Origin: Unio delphinus
Taxonomy: Eukaryota; Mollusca; Bivalvia; Unionida; Unionidae
Length of the DNA: 64,000 nt
Assembly (NCBI GenBank): GCA_029339505.1
Contig: JAQISU010000246.1
Location: forward strand, 496,001-560,000
Reading direction: 5' to 3'
Position 1 is the stretch's first letter, and every line of letters begins with the position of its first letter. Both the position numbers and the translations under genes were made by a program. Positions 28,980 to 41,700 of this stretch are shown here, one piece after another. The notes under the pieces are model-generated. The model had not been told where the DNA came from, searched no databases, and was given only the letters and a program-made list of their open reading frames with translations.

Positions 28980-30330
28980 ACCGCGTTTAAAATATAGTCA
29001 TTTGACCTTTGCAATAAAGATGAAACGATCGCATCATTTCGTGAATGAAGGAAAAGAAAGTAAAGGGCATAAATGCGACCTATTGCTTCGCACAGTAGTT
29101 GAAGTCTTGGCTCAAATTCATTCCAGTGATTTTGGAGATGACATGAGTGAGCCAGAATCCAGACCCAGAGAGTCTACGTCAAATCAAAGTCCAGTAACCC
29201 CTGAAAAGCACTACTACATTCGAGAGACGGATACATTTAGAACCATGGCCATTACGTACCAGGTGAAGTTTAAAGATTTCAAGTCAGACGTACCACTGAA
29301 ACAATGATCTGACTTCATGCCACCAATTTGTGGGATTCTTAGTTAACCACACTGAAACGGCAATGTCAAGCCAACGAAAACGACCGCTTGACACTTTCCA
29401 TTACTTACGACAGTCTAAAAATCCCCGTTTGGATCGTGTTTAGCAGGCCATCATATTTGACACCTTACAAAGTCAGCGGTCCAATGGTAAGTTTTACATC
29501 AGCGATGGAAAACGAAAGTGTACATGGCCAAGTTTCTCTCCTCAAAGGGACCGGATGCAAAAGAAGGTGTTATTGGTGGACGACCTTCGAAGTATCAAGA
29601 GTAACCTCGACCGAATTAACAATCTTCAAGACAAGATTCTTATTCTGACAGAAACGACACTGTACAATGGAAAAGAGTCTGAGACAACATTCGAAACACG
29701 AACCAAGCCAAACAACGAATTGAAACAAAACTCCTGTTACAGCAAGCTGGCCTGTCTAAAGACACACCCTATGGCATTCCTGAAATGCAAAAATTGGCAT
29801 ACGTCTTAGCTTCACGCTACAGCTTGAAAGTACACCCTTAAGAATTGGGTGGACATCTATTGTTTTGAGGCAAAGATTTAAAAGACGGAAAATACATAAC
29901 GTTGATCATCACGATGAACATTTCGAGGCCATTACCCATACTACTGCATTCCTGAGATACGGTTATTGTTGTGAGAAATTTGACTATGGCTTTAGCAAGC
30001 GAGAACAACACCAGCATTATAGATCGACGTTTGAGGGATGTTTGACCTCTCAGACCAGAAGAAGAAAGGCAAATTTATATTCTCGTTTTAGAATGCATGC
30101 AATGCACCGGCATTCACATTCCTAATGTCTGCATGGCTCATCAGACGTGCGAGAAATGCGTCCATGAATCCATCTTTTGACCAAAGGTTATTTTCTGCAC
30201 TGACGCCAATCAACATGCCGTTCTGCCCCATTTGCTTGATGCTCAGTACTGCGATCTCGACAACATGCGCACCGAACAACATGTTTCTACCCTTGGTATC
30301 ACTCTAAGGCCTCGGACCTCTTCGACTTTC
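28980..30330 (+). pseudogene. Protein-primed family-B DNA polymerase N-terminal remnant (Maverick type)
   Basis: Frames on the + strand read as the N-terminal region of Maverick/adintovirus polymerases: [16 protein letters not shown], then a segment SKDTPYGIPEMQKLAYVLASRYSLKV (the GIPE-containing block). Next come HNVDHHDEHFEAITHTTAFL, YGYCCEKFDYGFSKREQH and a CMQCTGIHIPN/TCEKC cysteine cluster (about 30093-30160). They are broken by at least five stops or frameshifts. The exonuclease and palm domains are not seen, so the copy is 3'-truncated. Confidence 0.7.
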
Positions 30331-30499
30331 AGGAAGAAAGGTTAAAATATTGTTGACCCGATGAGGACGTTTTACCCTCATACTGTGTACGAGTTTATCT
30401 GTGGCTTATTTCACGGACACCCGACTGTTACTTACTGCAATGAATTCCAGAGGACAAGTTAGAGGGTTACCAAAATCTTTGACACAATCTGAACTTGGT

Positions 30500-31460
30500 T
30501 CAAGTGGAAAATTATGTACGATGTGTGATTTAAGTTAGTGACTAAGTAATTTAGTTTCGCCACTGGAACTAGAGTACGATCAGTTCTGTGCAAAATGTTC
30601 ACTTATTATGTCAAACAAAAGAAAGACATTGCTGTAAATGTCTTGTTTAGAATAGTACATTCAGAATCTACCTCTGGAACTGAGCGAACTCATTTTCCGA
30701 GAATTGGTCAAAATACAAGTCCAACGCAAAGAACAATTGCTTCCGTTACGTCACCGACGTTGGAACCAGTGGTACCAGAATGGTATTAGAGGATTCATTC
30801 ATTTCAATGTACTAGTATTCCATTGATAAGACATTGATGAATCATGTGAGATTCATAGTTTTTGACGCCACTCATTCTGTTTACAAGGTGACCGTAGTAC
30901 ACCAAATTCCAACAAATCTTTACAAAAATATATACTTGGTTCAAGTAAAAACTTCTGCGCGACGTGTGGTGTGTGAGTTAGTGACTAAACAATTTTTGTA
31001 CGGTACTGAAATAAAACCGATTCTGTTAAAAAAATATTTTTTTTTACGCTCATCAAAAGAGGGTATACAAACTTGCTACCATGCCACGACCTTTATCAGA
31101 TAGAACAGATTCCTGGGAATTAAATCAATGACACTATGTCAGTGGTGAAAACTATGACAGACTGTGGAGGATTACCAACACTTATTACGAGAACTGTGTT
31201 CATTAAATTGGATCGTCGTGTGGTGTGTCTCTTAGTGACTTCCTTCCTGGGATTTCGTTTACCAAACGATTCATTGAGTACTCATTACGAACAGTGACTA
31301 CCATCAAAAACATGCGGGTGATACCATTCAGTGAACACGAGAAACTCAATCGGTTATAAGCCATGCGATTTCATCTCGATACGTCTCGACCTCTACTGGA
31401 AAAAAGATTTGTCAACGTTTAGGCACTGACGATGTTTACGACATTGTAGCTTGTGACTTA
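30500..31460 (+). pseudogene. Degenerate repeated coding-like segments
   Basis: A phrase like TAGTGACTAA with an upstream CG-TGTG-TGTGAG context recurs at about 30515, 30957, 31208 and 31430, spelling variants such as RRVVCELVTKQF and RRVVCLLVTSF. This suggests an internally repetitive protein or tandem duplication in the decayed Maverick. No family recognised. Confidence 0.35.
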
Positions 31461-31472
31461 CTCACTGGACAG

Positions 31473-31766
31473 ATGTGCGTGACTGAAAACGTTTTAGTTT
31501 CGAGGCATGGACAAAACAAGTGGCAAACTATACCCAATATATATTATCATAAAGTCAAACGTTCAGCGAAAAAGGTAACCTTTAAACCTGTTTTAGCCAC
31601 GGTGCTAGAAGAAGAACCCGACACCGAGGAATACCACCACAATCAGGACTGGACTGTCATTGACATGGACATCACCGATAGGCCGTTCCGGGAGAACACT
31701 TATGTGACTGTAACACGTGGTGTAGATACCCCCACTCCGAAACAAGCCGACTCCAGCAAGAATTAA
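31473..31766 (+). CDS. C-terminal ORF of the second Maverick, unknown
   Basis: 97 codons from 31473, open through KKVTFKPVLATVLEEEPDTEEYH, ending ADSSKN. It has a basic middle and an acidic DxE-rich stretch. I do not recognise the family. It is the last rightward frame, and the histone-like stem-loop lies 122 bp downstream. It may be the C-terminus of a larger protein whose 5' part is decayed. Confidence 0.4.
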   Translation: MCVTENVLVSRHGQNKWQTIPNIYYHKVKRSAKKVTFKPVLATVLEEEPDTEEYHHNQDWTVIDMDITDRPFRENTYVTVTRGVDTPTPKQADSSKN

Positions 31767-31887
31767 TCATCAACCCCTATTTGTTGCCCCCTCCTCCCGC
31801 TTCCTAAAACCAACCAAAGTGAAGCACTTCTGCCAACACAAACATCCCAATGACAGACAGGACTGAACTTAGAAGAAGAAACCGAAA

Positions 31888-31903
31888 GGCTCTTTTCAGA
31901 GCC
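31888..31903 (+). terminator. Histone-mRNA-type 3' stem-loop, rightward
   Basis: GGCTCTTTTCAGAGCC with perfect 6-bp stem, flanked by AACCGAAA and ACCCC. This is the canonical metazoan histone 3' stem-loop, but no histone gene lies upstream. Confidence 0.8.
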
Positions 31904-32010
31904 ACCCCGTTACCTAGAAAAAAAATGTTTTTTCTTTGCCCTATTGATGTGTTTGTGTTTTTGTGTATGTATGTGTGAGCAGGTACGTGTGTGTATATGT
32001 ACACTCGTAC

Positions 32011-32865
32011 TGTTACGTATATTTGATTTAAATTATTTATTTTTAATTTTCAGATCCAAATTTGTCATTTGGGGTTTTAAAATTCATTAATTGGGAAATT
32101 ATTCTAGAAAAATATCTATGATCATACTTTATCTGTAAACATGTTTTTGACCTTGGCTTGTTGACCTACTTTCTGACCCTGCTTCAGACAGTGTCAACAA
32201 GCTTCTAAAACGATTGGCTAAATCCGTTTGACATTTTTTTATTTTTAGTTCTTGGGGGTAAGAAGTGATTGATTTTCTTATCTAGATATTTCCTTGAGTA
32301 CGTGATTTAGTGAAGGTAGCCTCTTTCTATGACCTTCTATGAACGTCCATAAAATCACGTGTTCACTTATTTACGTAAAAAACAGGCATTTAAATTATTG
32401 TTTGGAATAGAACAATTCAGTAGATGTTGGGCTTTATTATTGTTAAGTTGTGTCTTCTGTTTGAGTTATAATTTTAATTACCTTGTACTGGGAATTGTGT
32501 CAATTCGTTGGAGCAAGAGAATTTTTTGTATTTATATGGAAAAGAACATGTGCTCATAATTTCATTTGGATGATAATAAAACAAGAACTGCATCACATGA
32601 CATCGTCAGCCATTTTGGATTACATCGTCAAGATTCGAACTTGGAACTATTAGAACATTTATTTATCAGGACTCTTGCAATTCCATTAGTGGATTATTTT
32701 TGTGAATTCTATATTGGATTAATGTTGGATTTGATTCTCTAAAACCGTAAGTTTATTTATTTTATGAAAATAATTGTACTTAATAAATTCATTGTTAAAG
32801 TTTTACAAGCATGTTAGTTTTCACTCTTTCTGTGTTGCTGCTTATTCGAGCCTAAGCATGTAACA
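32011..32865 (+). mobile_element. Solo Gypsy-type LTR
   Basis: Begins TGTTACGTATATTTG and ends GCATGTAACA (inverted termini TGTTAC/GTAACA), 855 bp. Flanks GTAC (32007-32010) and GTAT (32866-32869) are a likely 4-bp target duplication with one mismatch. Its 3' 500 bp align with 1-496. It interrupts the right TIR, so it postdates the Maverick. Confidence 0.85.
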
Positions 32866-33300
32866 GTATGTGTATGTTGTATTTGTCTATGTCTCTGTCT
32901 CTATCTCTAACTCTGTCCATTACCACGTTTCTACGTCTATGTTCCTATTTGTCCCTACAGTAGCGTGTATTCAGGTCAACCCATTGCCACACTGTTTCAC
33001 CCAATCAATGTCAGCCACTTGCAACATTGTTACCAGTATCCAGTACCGTGACGTCACCCATGATTGGGACCATCTAGGGACAATACTAACATTCTATGGA
33101 TGACTGGAACTATCTAGGGGCAATGATAACATTTGATAGATGATTGGGACTATCTAGGGACAATGATACCATTTGATGGATGACTGAGACTATCAAGGGA
33201 CAATGAAACGATGATATGGATGACTAGGACTATCTAGGGACAATTAAAACAACCATGTTGTTTTCCATGTTAAATTCCCATTGTCCCCAAAGGGCAAACA

Positions 33301-33470
33301 CCCAAATTTAACGTAGAAGTCTCATAATCCCTGAATCCTCACGCTTCACTACTTAAAATAAACACATATTGTTAACCAGTGAGCCATATTCAGAACATGT
33401 TTTAATGTAAATTATGACAAAATTCAAAATTTATATTTAATAGTTTTATATATAATGTTTATTTTTGTCG

Positions 33471-33535
<65 letters not shown>

Positions 33536-36099
33536 GAAAACGATCAAAAACTGACAAATTTTGCTTGTTTTTTTAATTGATTCGTTTTATTTTCTTTGTC
33601 TTTTAAAAGAATTCTTTATATAGTTTGTCGTTCTCTTTTATTGTTGCCTTGTGTCCAAATTTAATTAATATATAATTAATATATACATATACAGACATAC
33701 ATATAACTTTAATTCGCCTTAACCCATTTAATTAACAAGTACTAAGACTGTCCGTCATTTTTATTTTGCATATTGTCTTATTTCGGTCAGCTGGCATCCT
33801 TTTTTCTTGTGAATTTTCCCTTCCCAAGGTACCTTGGGTATAGTGATATAAAAAGTTGTCATAGTTACTGTCTGTCATTTTCATTTTGCTAACATCTTCG
33901 CTCTGCTGTCTTGCTTTTAGGCGGTGATCTATTTTTCCCTCTAGAATGTGTCGTCGGTATAGCGAATTGAACATTTGTAGAAGTTACTTTTTGTCTTTTT
34001 ATCCCTTGCCTTATTTAAACAAAAATGCTTCTCGTTTAGTTTCTGTGTTTGGAGGTTTTCTTGTTTGTGACACCAAACGTGGATAGAAGTTTTGTGGTAG
34101 ATCTAACATAATCAGTTGCCAGCTTGACGATGATCTTCCAATGAATGATCTTTACGCATCCTTGTATTGGTGACTAGTTATGGAGGTGTATAAAACCTAA
34201 ATCAAAATCTATTAACAATGAAATTCAAATAATAATAAATAATAAAATAAAACAAGCATAAATACTATGGGAGAATACAAATATACATAAATTCCGTTAA
34301 CGTTTGGGAATTAGGGGGTCGTCAAATCATGTTAATTCTAAGACGGAACAACCAATAAAGTATCGGTGACTGACAACTGATTATAAGAAGGTTTTAAGAT
34401 TCGAACTATCACAGTACTTCCATATAATTCCAATCTCCAAGATAGTATTGGCAGACTCTGTATTATTTTTTGTCCAGTAGGCATCCACATTTGTTTTACC
34501 TTTGCGAGAAACCTAACATAATCTTCAAAATTGATAACTGACCCTGTTTTTCATTATTGATTAAAATTCAGGGTCAATGACGTCATCGTTGCTGGCAAGG
34601 TTTGCATATCTGTTGGACACATTGACATATCCTGCAGCATTGTTCGTCAATGATCCTGAGGAACAAAGGCGATGTTTTTAAATCTGTCAGGTGTCGTCAT
34701 CAGATACATCCTCAGGGGTTGACGTGTACTTGATAATATCACGTTCCGGCATGTAATTACTTGGATATTCACTGACAGGTGGACGTTGGCATTGAGTAGT
34801 TATCAAAGCAATTAATACAAAATAGAATGAAAATTCTTAATATTTTTATGGATAAAATTAATTTTTATCATACCAGCGACTCAAAATGAAGAAAGACAGC
34901 TCTTTTGATGCAGTTGCCATGACTACGCGCATTATCATTCACTACATGTGAGTTTTTTTCAACGTTGTTATTTGCTCAGATTTTCAACGAATTGTCGTTA
35001 CATGTTCCTGTAGTGCACATTACATTAGTGAGAACTACCGGTAGTCTTATCCAAACTAGCACATTACAGTCAATAAATAACAACCAAAATTAGATGAGAA
35101 AAGAGGAACAAGTAAATATTTATGATTTAGTTTAGGTACGAAAATTTTTGACAACCAAAATGATTACGTAAATATATTTATACTCAGTGAAAACTGAAAC
35201 GATGAAGTCACTTTTTTTTTCATAAGAGTCATTTTGACGCCAGTTCCTGTCAGAAATGTCAGAAAAAGGGAAGATCTACTTATTGCTCAGGGTCATCATT
35301 AGCATGGAGAATAGGGATCAATAATACATTTTACTATATGCTGTTTATTTAACAAGATTATTGTTTAATGAAATGCAACACTTGTGAATATTCAGTTTAT
35401 TTTATACGTCACCAATTCTAACAAATTTTAATTCATTTTAAACTATATATGTTTGTATTTTTGTAATATATACTGGGAGAAAATGTAGAATAATTTTTTT
35501 GCCTTTCTTACGGAATTTGTCATAATTTTGACATAGTAATTTCTTAACGCATTACTCAACTGGGTATCCAATTTTCTTAAAAACTATTGTCTTCATTTTT
35601 TAAATAAAAATCTTTTTTATTACATAGATAACAGAAAACGGGTTTAATATATTTTTTTTCTTCACATCACTAGTATTGAAATCCAAGAAAGGTAAATTGC
35701 GCAGTATAAGCCGTAATATGTAAAGGATTGTCTTTTGTGCAATTTCCCTGACACTCATATCGCTTAAAATAATATGGTTATATATGATAATTAACGGGAT
35801 TTTTTCCACGTAAGTTATATCGTTTAATAAATGCTTATTTGTTAATGAAGAATAACTACAGAAACCCGTTATATAGTATTTATTAAATACAAGACATCAA
35901 TACAACTAAGAAGAGGATTAGAGACTGCCCTGAGAGTATAATTCCCATGGAACATAAACTCTAGTGAATGTATAACATAATTCAGCTGTTGGTGTGTATC
36001 TTTTCTAGTCCAGTGTGGGATATCTGATTACTTTTACTGCCAAGTGATGTTTCAAAGCTAATTAGATTAAGGCTTACATTACAATGGCTACTCAGTGTC
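33301..36099. other. Intergenic stretch
   Basis: Contains a (CT)n tract (about 33475-33532) and a degenerate ~125-bp tandem duplication (about 33745-33980), whose minus frame shows DKMKMTDS-like repeats. The rest is AT-rich with no supported gene. Confidence 0.55.
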
Positions 36100-36201
36100 T
36101 AGACCAGCAAATTGTTTTAAGCCTTTTTTTAAAATTATTATTTTTACATAAGCCGCTATGTCAAAATAAAAAAAAGGCTTAGAAAACAATTTGCTGGTCT
36201 A
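36100..36201. mobile_element. Palindromic MITE upstream of SPTY2D1, 9-bp target duplication
   Basis: TAGACCAGCAAATTGTTTTAAGCC... pairs with ...GGCTTAGAAAACAATTTGCTGGTCTA; flanks CTCAGTGTC at 36091-36099 and 36202-36210. A 9-bp duplication suggests a Mutator-like family. It lies about 140 bp upstream of the TATA box. Confidence 0.85.
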
Positions 36202-36342
36202 CTCAGTGTCAAGCTGTTGCTTTCAACTCTGTGCATTTTAGCGTTCAAAGTAATTCTAACCTGGAAATTACCAGGATCGGCGTTTGTTTGAGACCGTTGA
36301 TTAAAAAGCGTTGAAAGCTGAAGTGCGCCGGAGTGACCCAGT

Positions 36343-36349
36343 TATATAA
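36343..36349 (+). promoter_or_regulatory. TATA box of the SPT2 gene
   Basis: TATATAA about 128 bp before the ATG at 36471, in GC-richer sequence than its surroundings. Confidence 0.5.
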
Positions 36350-36470
36350 GAGACGGGCTTCCGATACGTCAGTTCCTGCTTGTCGATTCGTCTGGAAAAT
36401 TAGCTGCCAGATCAGGCATTTAAACGTTTAATTAAGTTTAGCTTTGGTCAATATACCCAATTCAAACATT

Positions 36471-37110
36471 ATGGACTATAAATCGATACTAGCTATTGCC
36501 GAACAGAACAAAAAGTCATCGCGCAAGGTATTTATTTTGGTAAAAATACCCATTTGAGGATGATTTCTCGTGTTTCCAACTGTCCACCTCTCTGGTTGCA
36601 GCATTAGACCAGCTAACTTGGCCTGCCTTTTTTTTTTATATTTGAACCGTCAACCGTCAATTCAAAATAAAAAAAAGGCTTAGAGACCAAGTTAGCTGGT
36701 CTAGTTGCAGCATGCACTTGCTGGTAATACGTGAGGACTATCCTCAATATAAATGAGTTAGTGTATACGAGTGCCAAACGTCATGTCCTAAAAATCCCTT
36801 AACACCGTTTAAGGTAGATATTTTAAATTCATGGATGTCGGAGGAGGTGGTTTTCCTTTGGATAGGTCTACAATGTAACTTGTAAGCGTATGCTATTTAT
36901 GTCTTATATAGGTGCTGCGTCTTACTGCCCAAATAACGGTCTTGAATAGCGTGCTCCGATGTTGACTGACTTAGGAACGAACGTCAAAACTGTGAAGAAT
37001 ATCTGACACACTAGACGTTTTGTACACAAATTAAGTCCGGTTCATCACAGGAGTCTGACGTTTTATCAATAAAGTAGCGCGAAATGTCTGACAACATGAA
37101 TTACCCTTAT

Positions 37111-37177
<67 letters not shown>

Positions 37178-38706
37178 TCCTACCCGTTTATCTCAACATC
37201 CTCGGGCCCGAGGAAATATTGTCGACATAGGCGGATGTCGAGATTTGTGTTGGGGGGAGGGGGGGGGGCTGAAAAAAAGATAAAATTAAAAATTTGTCAG
37301 CAAAGGGTGACCCGTCCTCAGTGAATGGCATTTACACTTTGAGAAAAAAAAATTGGAAATTTTGAGTACATGAAGACAGAATCAGTGTGAAATACACTTG
37401 TATATTGACAAATTACATTTTGATTACCTTTGTGTAATAAAATCCAAATAAAAATATTGCATTGATCACATCCTGATACGAACAACATTACGATATTCAA
37501 CGTCGGCATTAACACATGGTTGAGAAAAGTTATCAGTTACATGCTTCATGTACATGTACTTAAATTGGCCTCGATTTTGGTCAGTCTCTTCCCATCTTAT
37601 TGAGGCTACCAAGGGGATAGGGCTATTCTCAGGGAAATGAAAATCTGTCAACATGTATTCTCCACAAATACTTTTATATCCTATGTTATGACGAACATTA
37701 AAGCGACTGCACGAATCTCTTGTTGCAGCGAAGTTCTCCGCTTTTTCGATAATGCTTCATTGAACCGTTTAGATGCCTCCTGCATGTCTTCAAATGTACC
37801 AATCTTGCTTCTTCCTTTGGGGAGCGCAGTTTCATTCAACTTAGTCTTTCTTTATAGACTCTGCAGTTTTCATCCTTCCTGGACGTGTTATTTTTAAATG
37901 AAAAAATTTCACAGACCTCTTTGCGAGATGTTCATCCCTTAACTTCATTGACAGCCAGATATTTAGTTTCCAAAGACTGTAAATTTAATTTGTGTTTTAC
38001 CCTTCTGTCGGTAGCCATCGTAAATGTAAATAAAGTTAAAAATGAAACCTTCACAGCGAAAATCATCGATCACTTTCAAAGGTCTCGGAAACGAGTAATC
38101 CGTATTTTCACGACATTTTTAATTATGGGATTCAGAAAATCACGTATACAGGAGTCCTCTGTATGCATCAATTTCCTGGACGGCAAATTTAAGGGCTTGC
38201 TAGTCCTGCTTCGACCACCTGTTGATTTTGAAATTGTGTTCATCAATTGATCCTTTTGGCTGTGCTGATATATTTACAATCAGAAAGTTCAGTGGCTGAA
38301 AGACCCACAGATGTACATGCTGTCATTGTAAGAGTACATTTGAAGAACATGACCCACAAGCTAGGCGGCAAGATCAAAGACTTAACTAGCTGCAGAGTGG
38401 TGAGAAAATGTGCTGCTATGGGTTTGTTTGTTTTTGTATCCGACCGCGACATTAAAGCCTGGCGGCAAGATCAACTAATTGTTGAACAAAGTATTGGCAG
38501 CTTGTCGACATAAACGTTTTGAAAACAAAGGATTTGTTCAAGCTGGGACCAAGGGCTTCTGTCGACATATACGTTTTTCTTTTATCTCGATGTTGACATA
38601 GGCATGACAATTTGATAGTAATAGTAGATCATGGTACCGGGACTTTGCTTTTTTGTCGTCATAGGTGGCTTGTCGAGATAAGCAATGTCGATATAAACGG
38701 GTAGGA

Positions 38707-38790
<84 letters not shown>

Positions 38791-41700
38791 CACAAGGAAT
38801 GCAAGCATGACCACAACCCTTCACTCAATTCGACTTTTTCTCACGAGTCTTTTATTGCTTTAGAATCGCAAGAAGACTGAAAAACTACACATATGCATTC
38901 AAAAGACAGTTACTTACCAACGCATAACTCTTAAATGACCATGTCCTAAATCCAATCGGCAAATTAACCTTTATTTTCACCAGTATGGTCACAATCACTA
39001 GCTGGAAACAATTATCTGACAGTAGTAGTCCATTCTACCATTTCTACATCCCAGATAGAGTGATGTCAGCCATTATTTCCCCAATACTGGTTCACTTGTG
39101 GATTCAAACTGATTTTATGAATAAAATAAATAATGTACAGTTGAAATATTCAGATCTTCTTTTCTTTTCTTAAAACACAAATTGCTATTTACATACTATT
39201 GTTAAAGTTTTTAAACCTAAGTTTGTATGTTTTTATCATCAAAGGATAACTTGCATAAATCAGTAAGTGATAGTTGCTAACTTACTTGGGAAGGGGTTAA
39301 TTGTTAGTTAGCTGTTAAAACGCAAGCCTGTAAATGTGCAAGAGTTGGTTGGTGCAGTTTATATCAACTATAACTATTTGATGATTTGATGCACACATTT
39401 CTCCCTGACCCAGAACACAACACTTGAACTACCTGGCTAAGGTGAGGGATCATCTAAAAAAAAACTATCATCACTATATGTACCTCAAAAACTTTTATTG
39501 CATTTATTTTCCTCAAAAGTGTCTAGGGGTTGTATGGTGGGTTTAGAAAATAAATAGTGTGGATATTTGTTATTTTGCCCATTTATGAATTATCTTTTGT
39601 TTCATTTTCAAAGTTTCAGTCTCTGTTTTCTATTTTCAGTCTGACAGAGGACAGTATCTGACAACAAAACTTTCAGCACCTAAAAAAGAAAAGAAGGATT
39701 CTAAAACAAGAAGCCATGTCGTTCAAAAATTAATTGAAGAAAAGGATAAAGAGAAGAAGAAAAAGGGTAAAATTGTCTTGGATATTAAGTTAACATATTT
39801 GCAAGAGAGTTGATCTACCTTTTCAAATGGTATGTGGAAATGTTGCACCCAGGAAATGGAAAATTGATATTTTATGATTAAGAAAGCCATAAGTGACAGT
39901 ATTAAAAGTTATCACTTCACTTGGTGAAATATTTCCTTGTACCGTATTTACCATATGTTTCTGGACAGCAACAAATAATTATTTTTTCTGTTGTTGTCAG
40001 ACTATATATTAAATTCTTTAATTAGGTGTCAAAAAACAAACAGGTGAAGGTAAATGTATGTCCCCCCATCTGTAACGGAGCTGCTGTTAGCTCACATGAC
40101 CACATGCTGCCATGAAGTAAAACAGTATTTTGTCTAGCACTAAGGAAAGGATAATAAATGAAAAACAGACATTACTTGCCTATTTTGTCAATTTGATACA
40201 TGCCCATCCACCAGAAAACACAGCTATACATGTATTAGAGCCACATTTGTGTGCATATTTTACAAAAGAACCACCATATTAGTAATTTTATAATCCAGTT
40301 TAACCCTCTTCTAATCAATGATCATTAAAATTTACATTACAATGGCATGACAGCTTAATTTCTGTGTAATAATTAAGATATTAATACAAACTAAATAAAA
40401 AGATTTTGTAATTGTAATTCTTAAGATATTTATGACAAATATTTTAGTAGCAAGAGTAGAAATATCGGTACATGTATGATGGCTAATCTTAGAGCACCAA
40501 GGGTGAGTGGCTCCATATGTGGACCTACAACAGCGGAAAAATTGAAGATTCCAAAATCCACGGTGAGTACCTGGATGAAAATTCATTTTTCTGCAGATCT
40601 GAACTTGAACGGACATTTGCCAATGTGTTCACAATCCATTTCATGGACAAGCTATGGATCATAAGATAGCTCAGTGCGTGCTCACTCAGTGTGACTTACA
40701 AATTACAGTCAGTGTTGAGGGAATATGTATATATGCCAAGGAGTTTGTCTCAACATAATATCTGGAGAGCAAATTCTATGCCAGATGTTCTGTTCTTGGG
40801 GAGAGATTCATGACGACATTTGGAAGAAAAGATTCATTCCACATGTTTATGATGGATAGACATGAGGAGTACAAGTTTGACTATAAGTTTATTATTAACA
40901 TGGATGAGACACTGATGTACTTTGATCTTGTGCCTATGAAAACAGTGGACAAAGAAGGAATGAAAAGCATTCTTATTCATACAACTGGAGTGAAGAAGAG
41001 ATATATTACAGCATTAAATCATATTTCTTTTCATTCTTTGATATTGCTAAAATGTTTATCTATCTGTCTATCTACATACATACATACATAAATACATTCA
41101 TAAGATTAAGATTTGTAAATTGTATTGGTTCATGGAAGTTTATGATCAGATTAAATAATTGGTGACCAAATGAACTGAACTTTGTATCAGTTAAATTAAT
41201 GGCAAACACACTGAAGTTGACATTAAAACGCAGCCAATTTTCCAATAATGTGCCTGAAAACATAAATTGTAGAAAAATTTATAGTGGTGCAACATTCTAA
41301 AACTTACAAGGCATTTAAATATTATATTTTTTAAAAAACAATATCCGAAAACATAACAGTAAATATGGTATCTAATTTAAAATAAAGGTAGTCTTACTTT
41401 TTTATTATATTTTTGAAGGCTGAAATTTCCATGAATTGCTTGTGTTGTATCTGTGCAATTGCATTTTATGCTGTAGACTGTTAGCCAGACACTATAGTAA
41501 ATTGATTAAAAGTTTTCTAATAATTTAGAACAGCAACAGTTTATATAAAATGGCATGATTGTTTGTTCATAACACATTTCTTCAACTGTTGGGTTGGATT
41601 TATGTCTAGCTTCACAGGGTCAAGCTGGACTTGAATTTTAGGGAGAATTGACATTTCATTTTGGATGGAATGATTGGATTTAACTCGTTCTGCAACTGAT

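Larger units (their letters stand above)
26325..33300. mobile_element. Second Maverick/Polinton, decayed, ~6.1 kb plus inserted LTR
   Basis: Long inverted repeats of roughly 450 bp bound the segment. The left one carries three 40-bp-period subterminal repeats (ATTGTCCGTAGATAGTCC from 26378), and the right one about five. Between them lie remains of a protein-primed DNA polymerase and unknown ORFs. The exact outer ends and the target duplication could not be fixed. A solo LTR (32011-32865) is nested in the right TIR. No part resembles the 15.7-kb element. Confidence 0.7.
31880..33300. repeat. Right TIR of the second Maverick (interrupted by the solo LTR)
   Basis: Counterpart of 26325-26783, with subterminal repeats GATTGGGACTATCTAGGGACAATG of 40-bp period at about 33050-33245. 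It is split by the LTR at 32011-32865. Confidence 0.7.

Noticed and set aside
28596..28997. Long IYIYIY open frame
   Set aside because: Arises from the (TA)n blocks.
31888..31903. Stem-loop as the end of a real histone gene
   Set aside because: No histone coding sequence lies upstream; the match lies in a Maverick TIR with a counterpart at the other end.
38538..38828. IYIYIY frames on the minus strand
   Set aside because: TA microsatellite artefact overlapping the right end of the pogo-like element.
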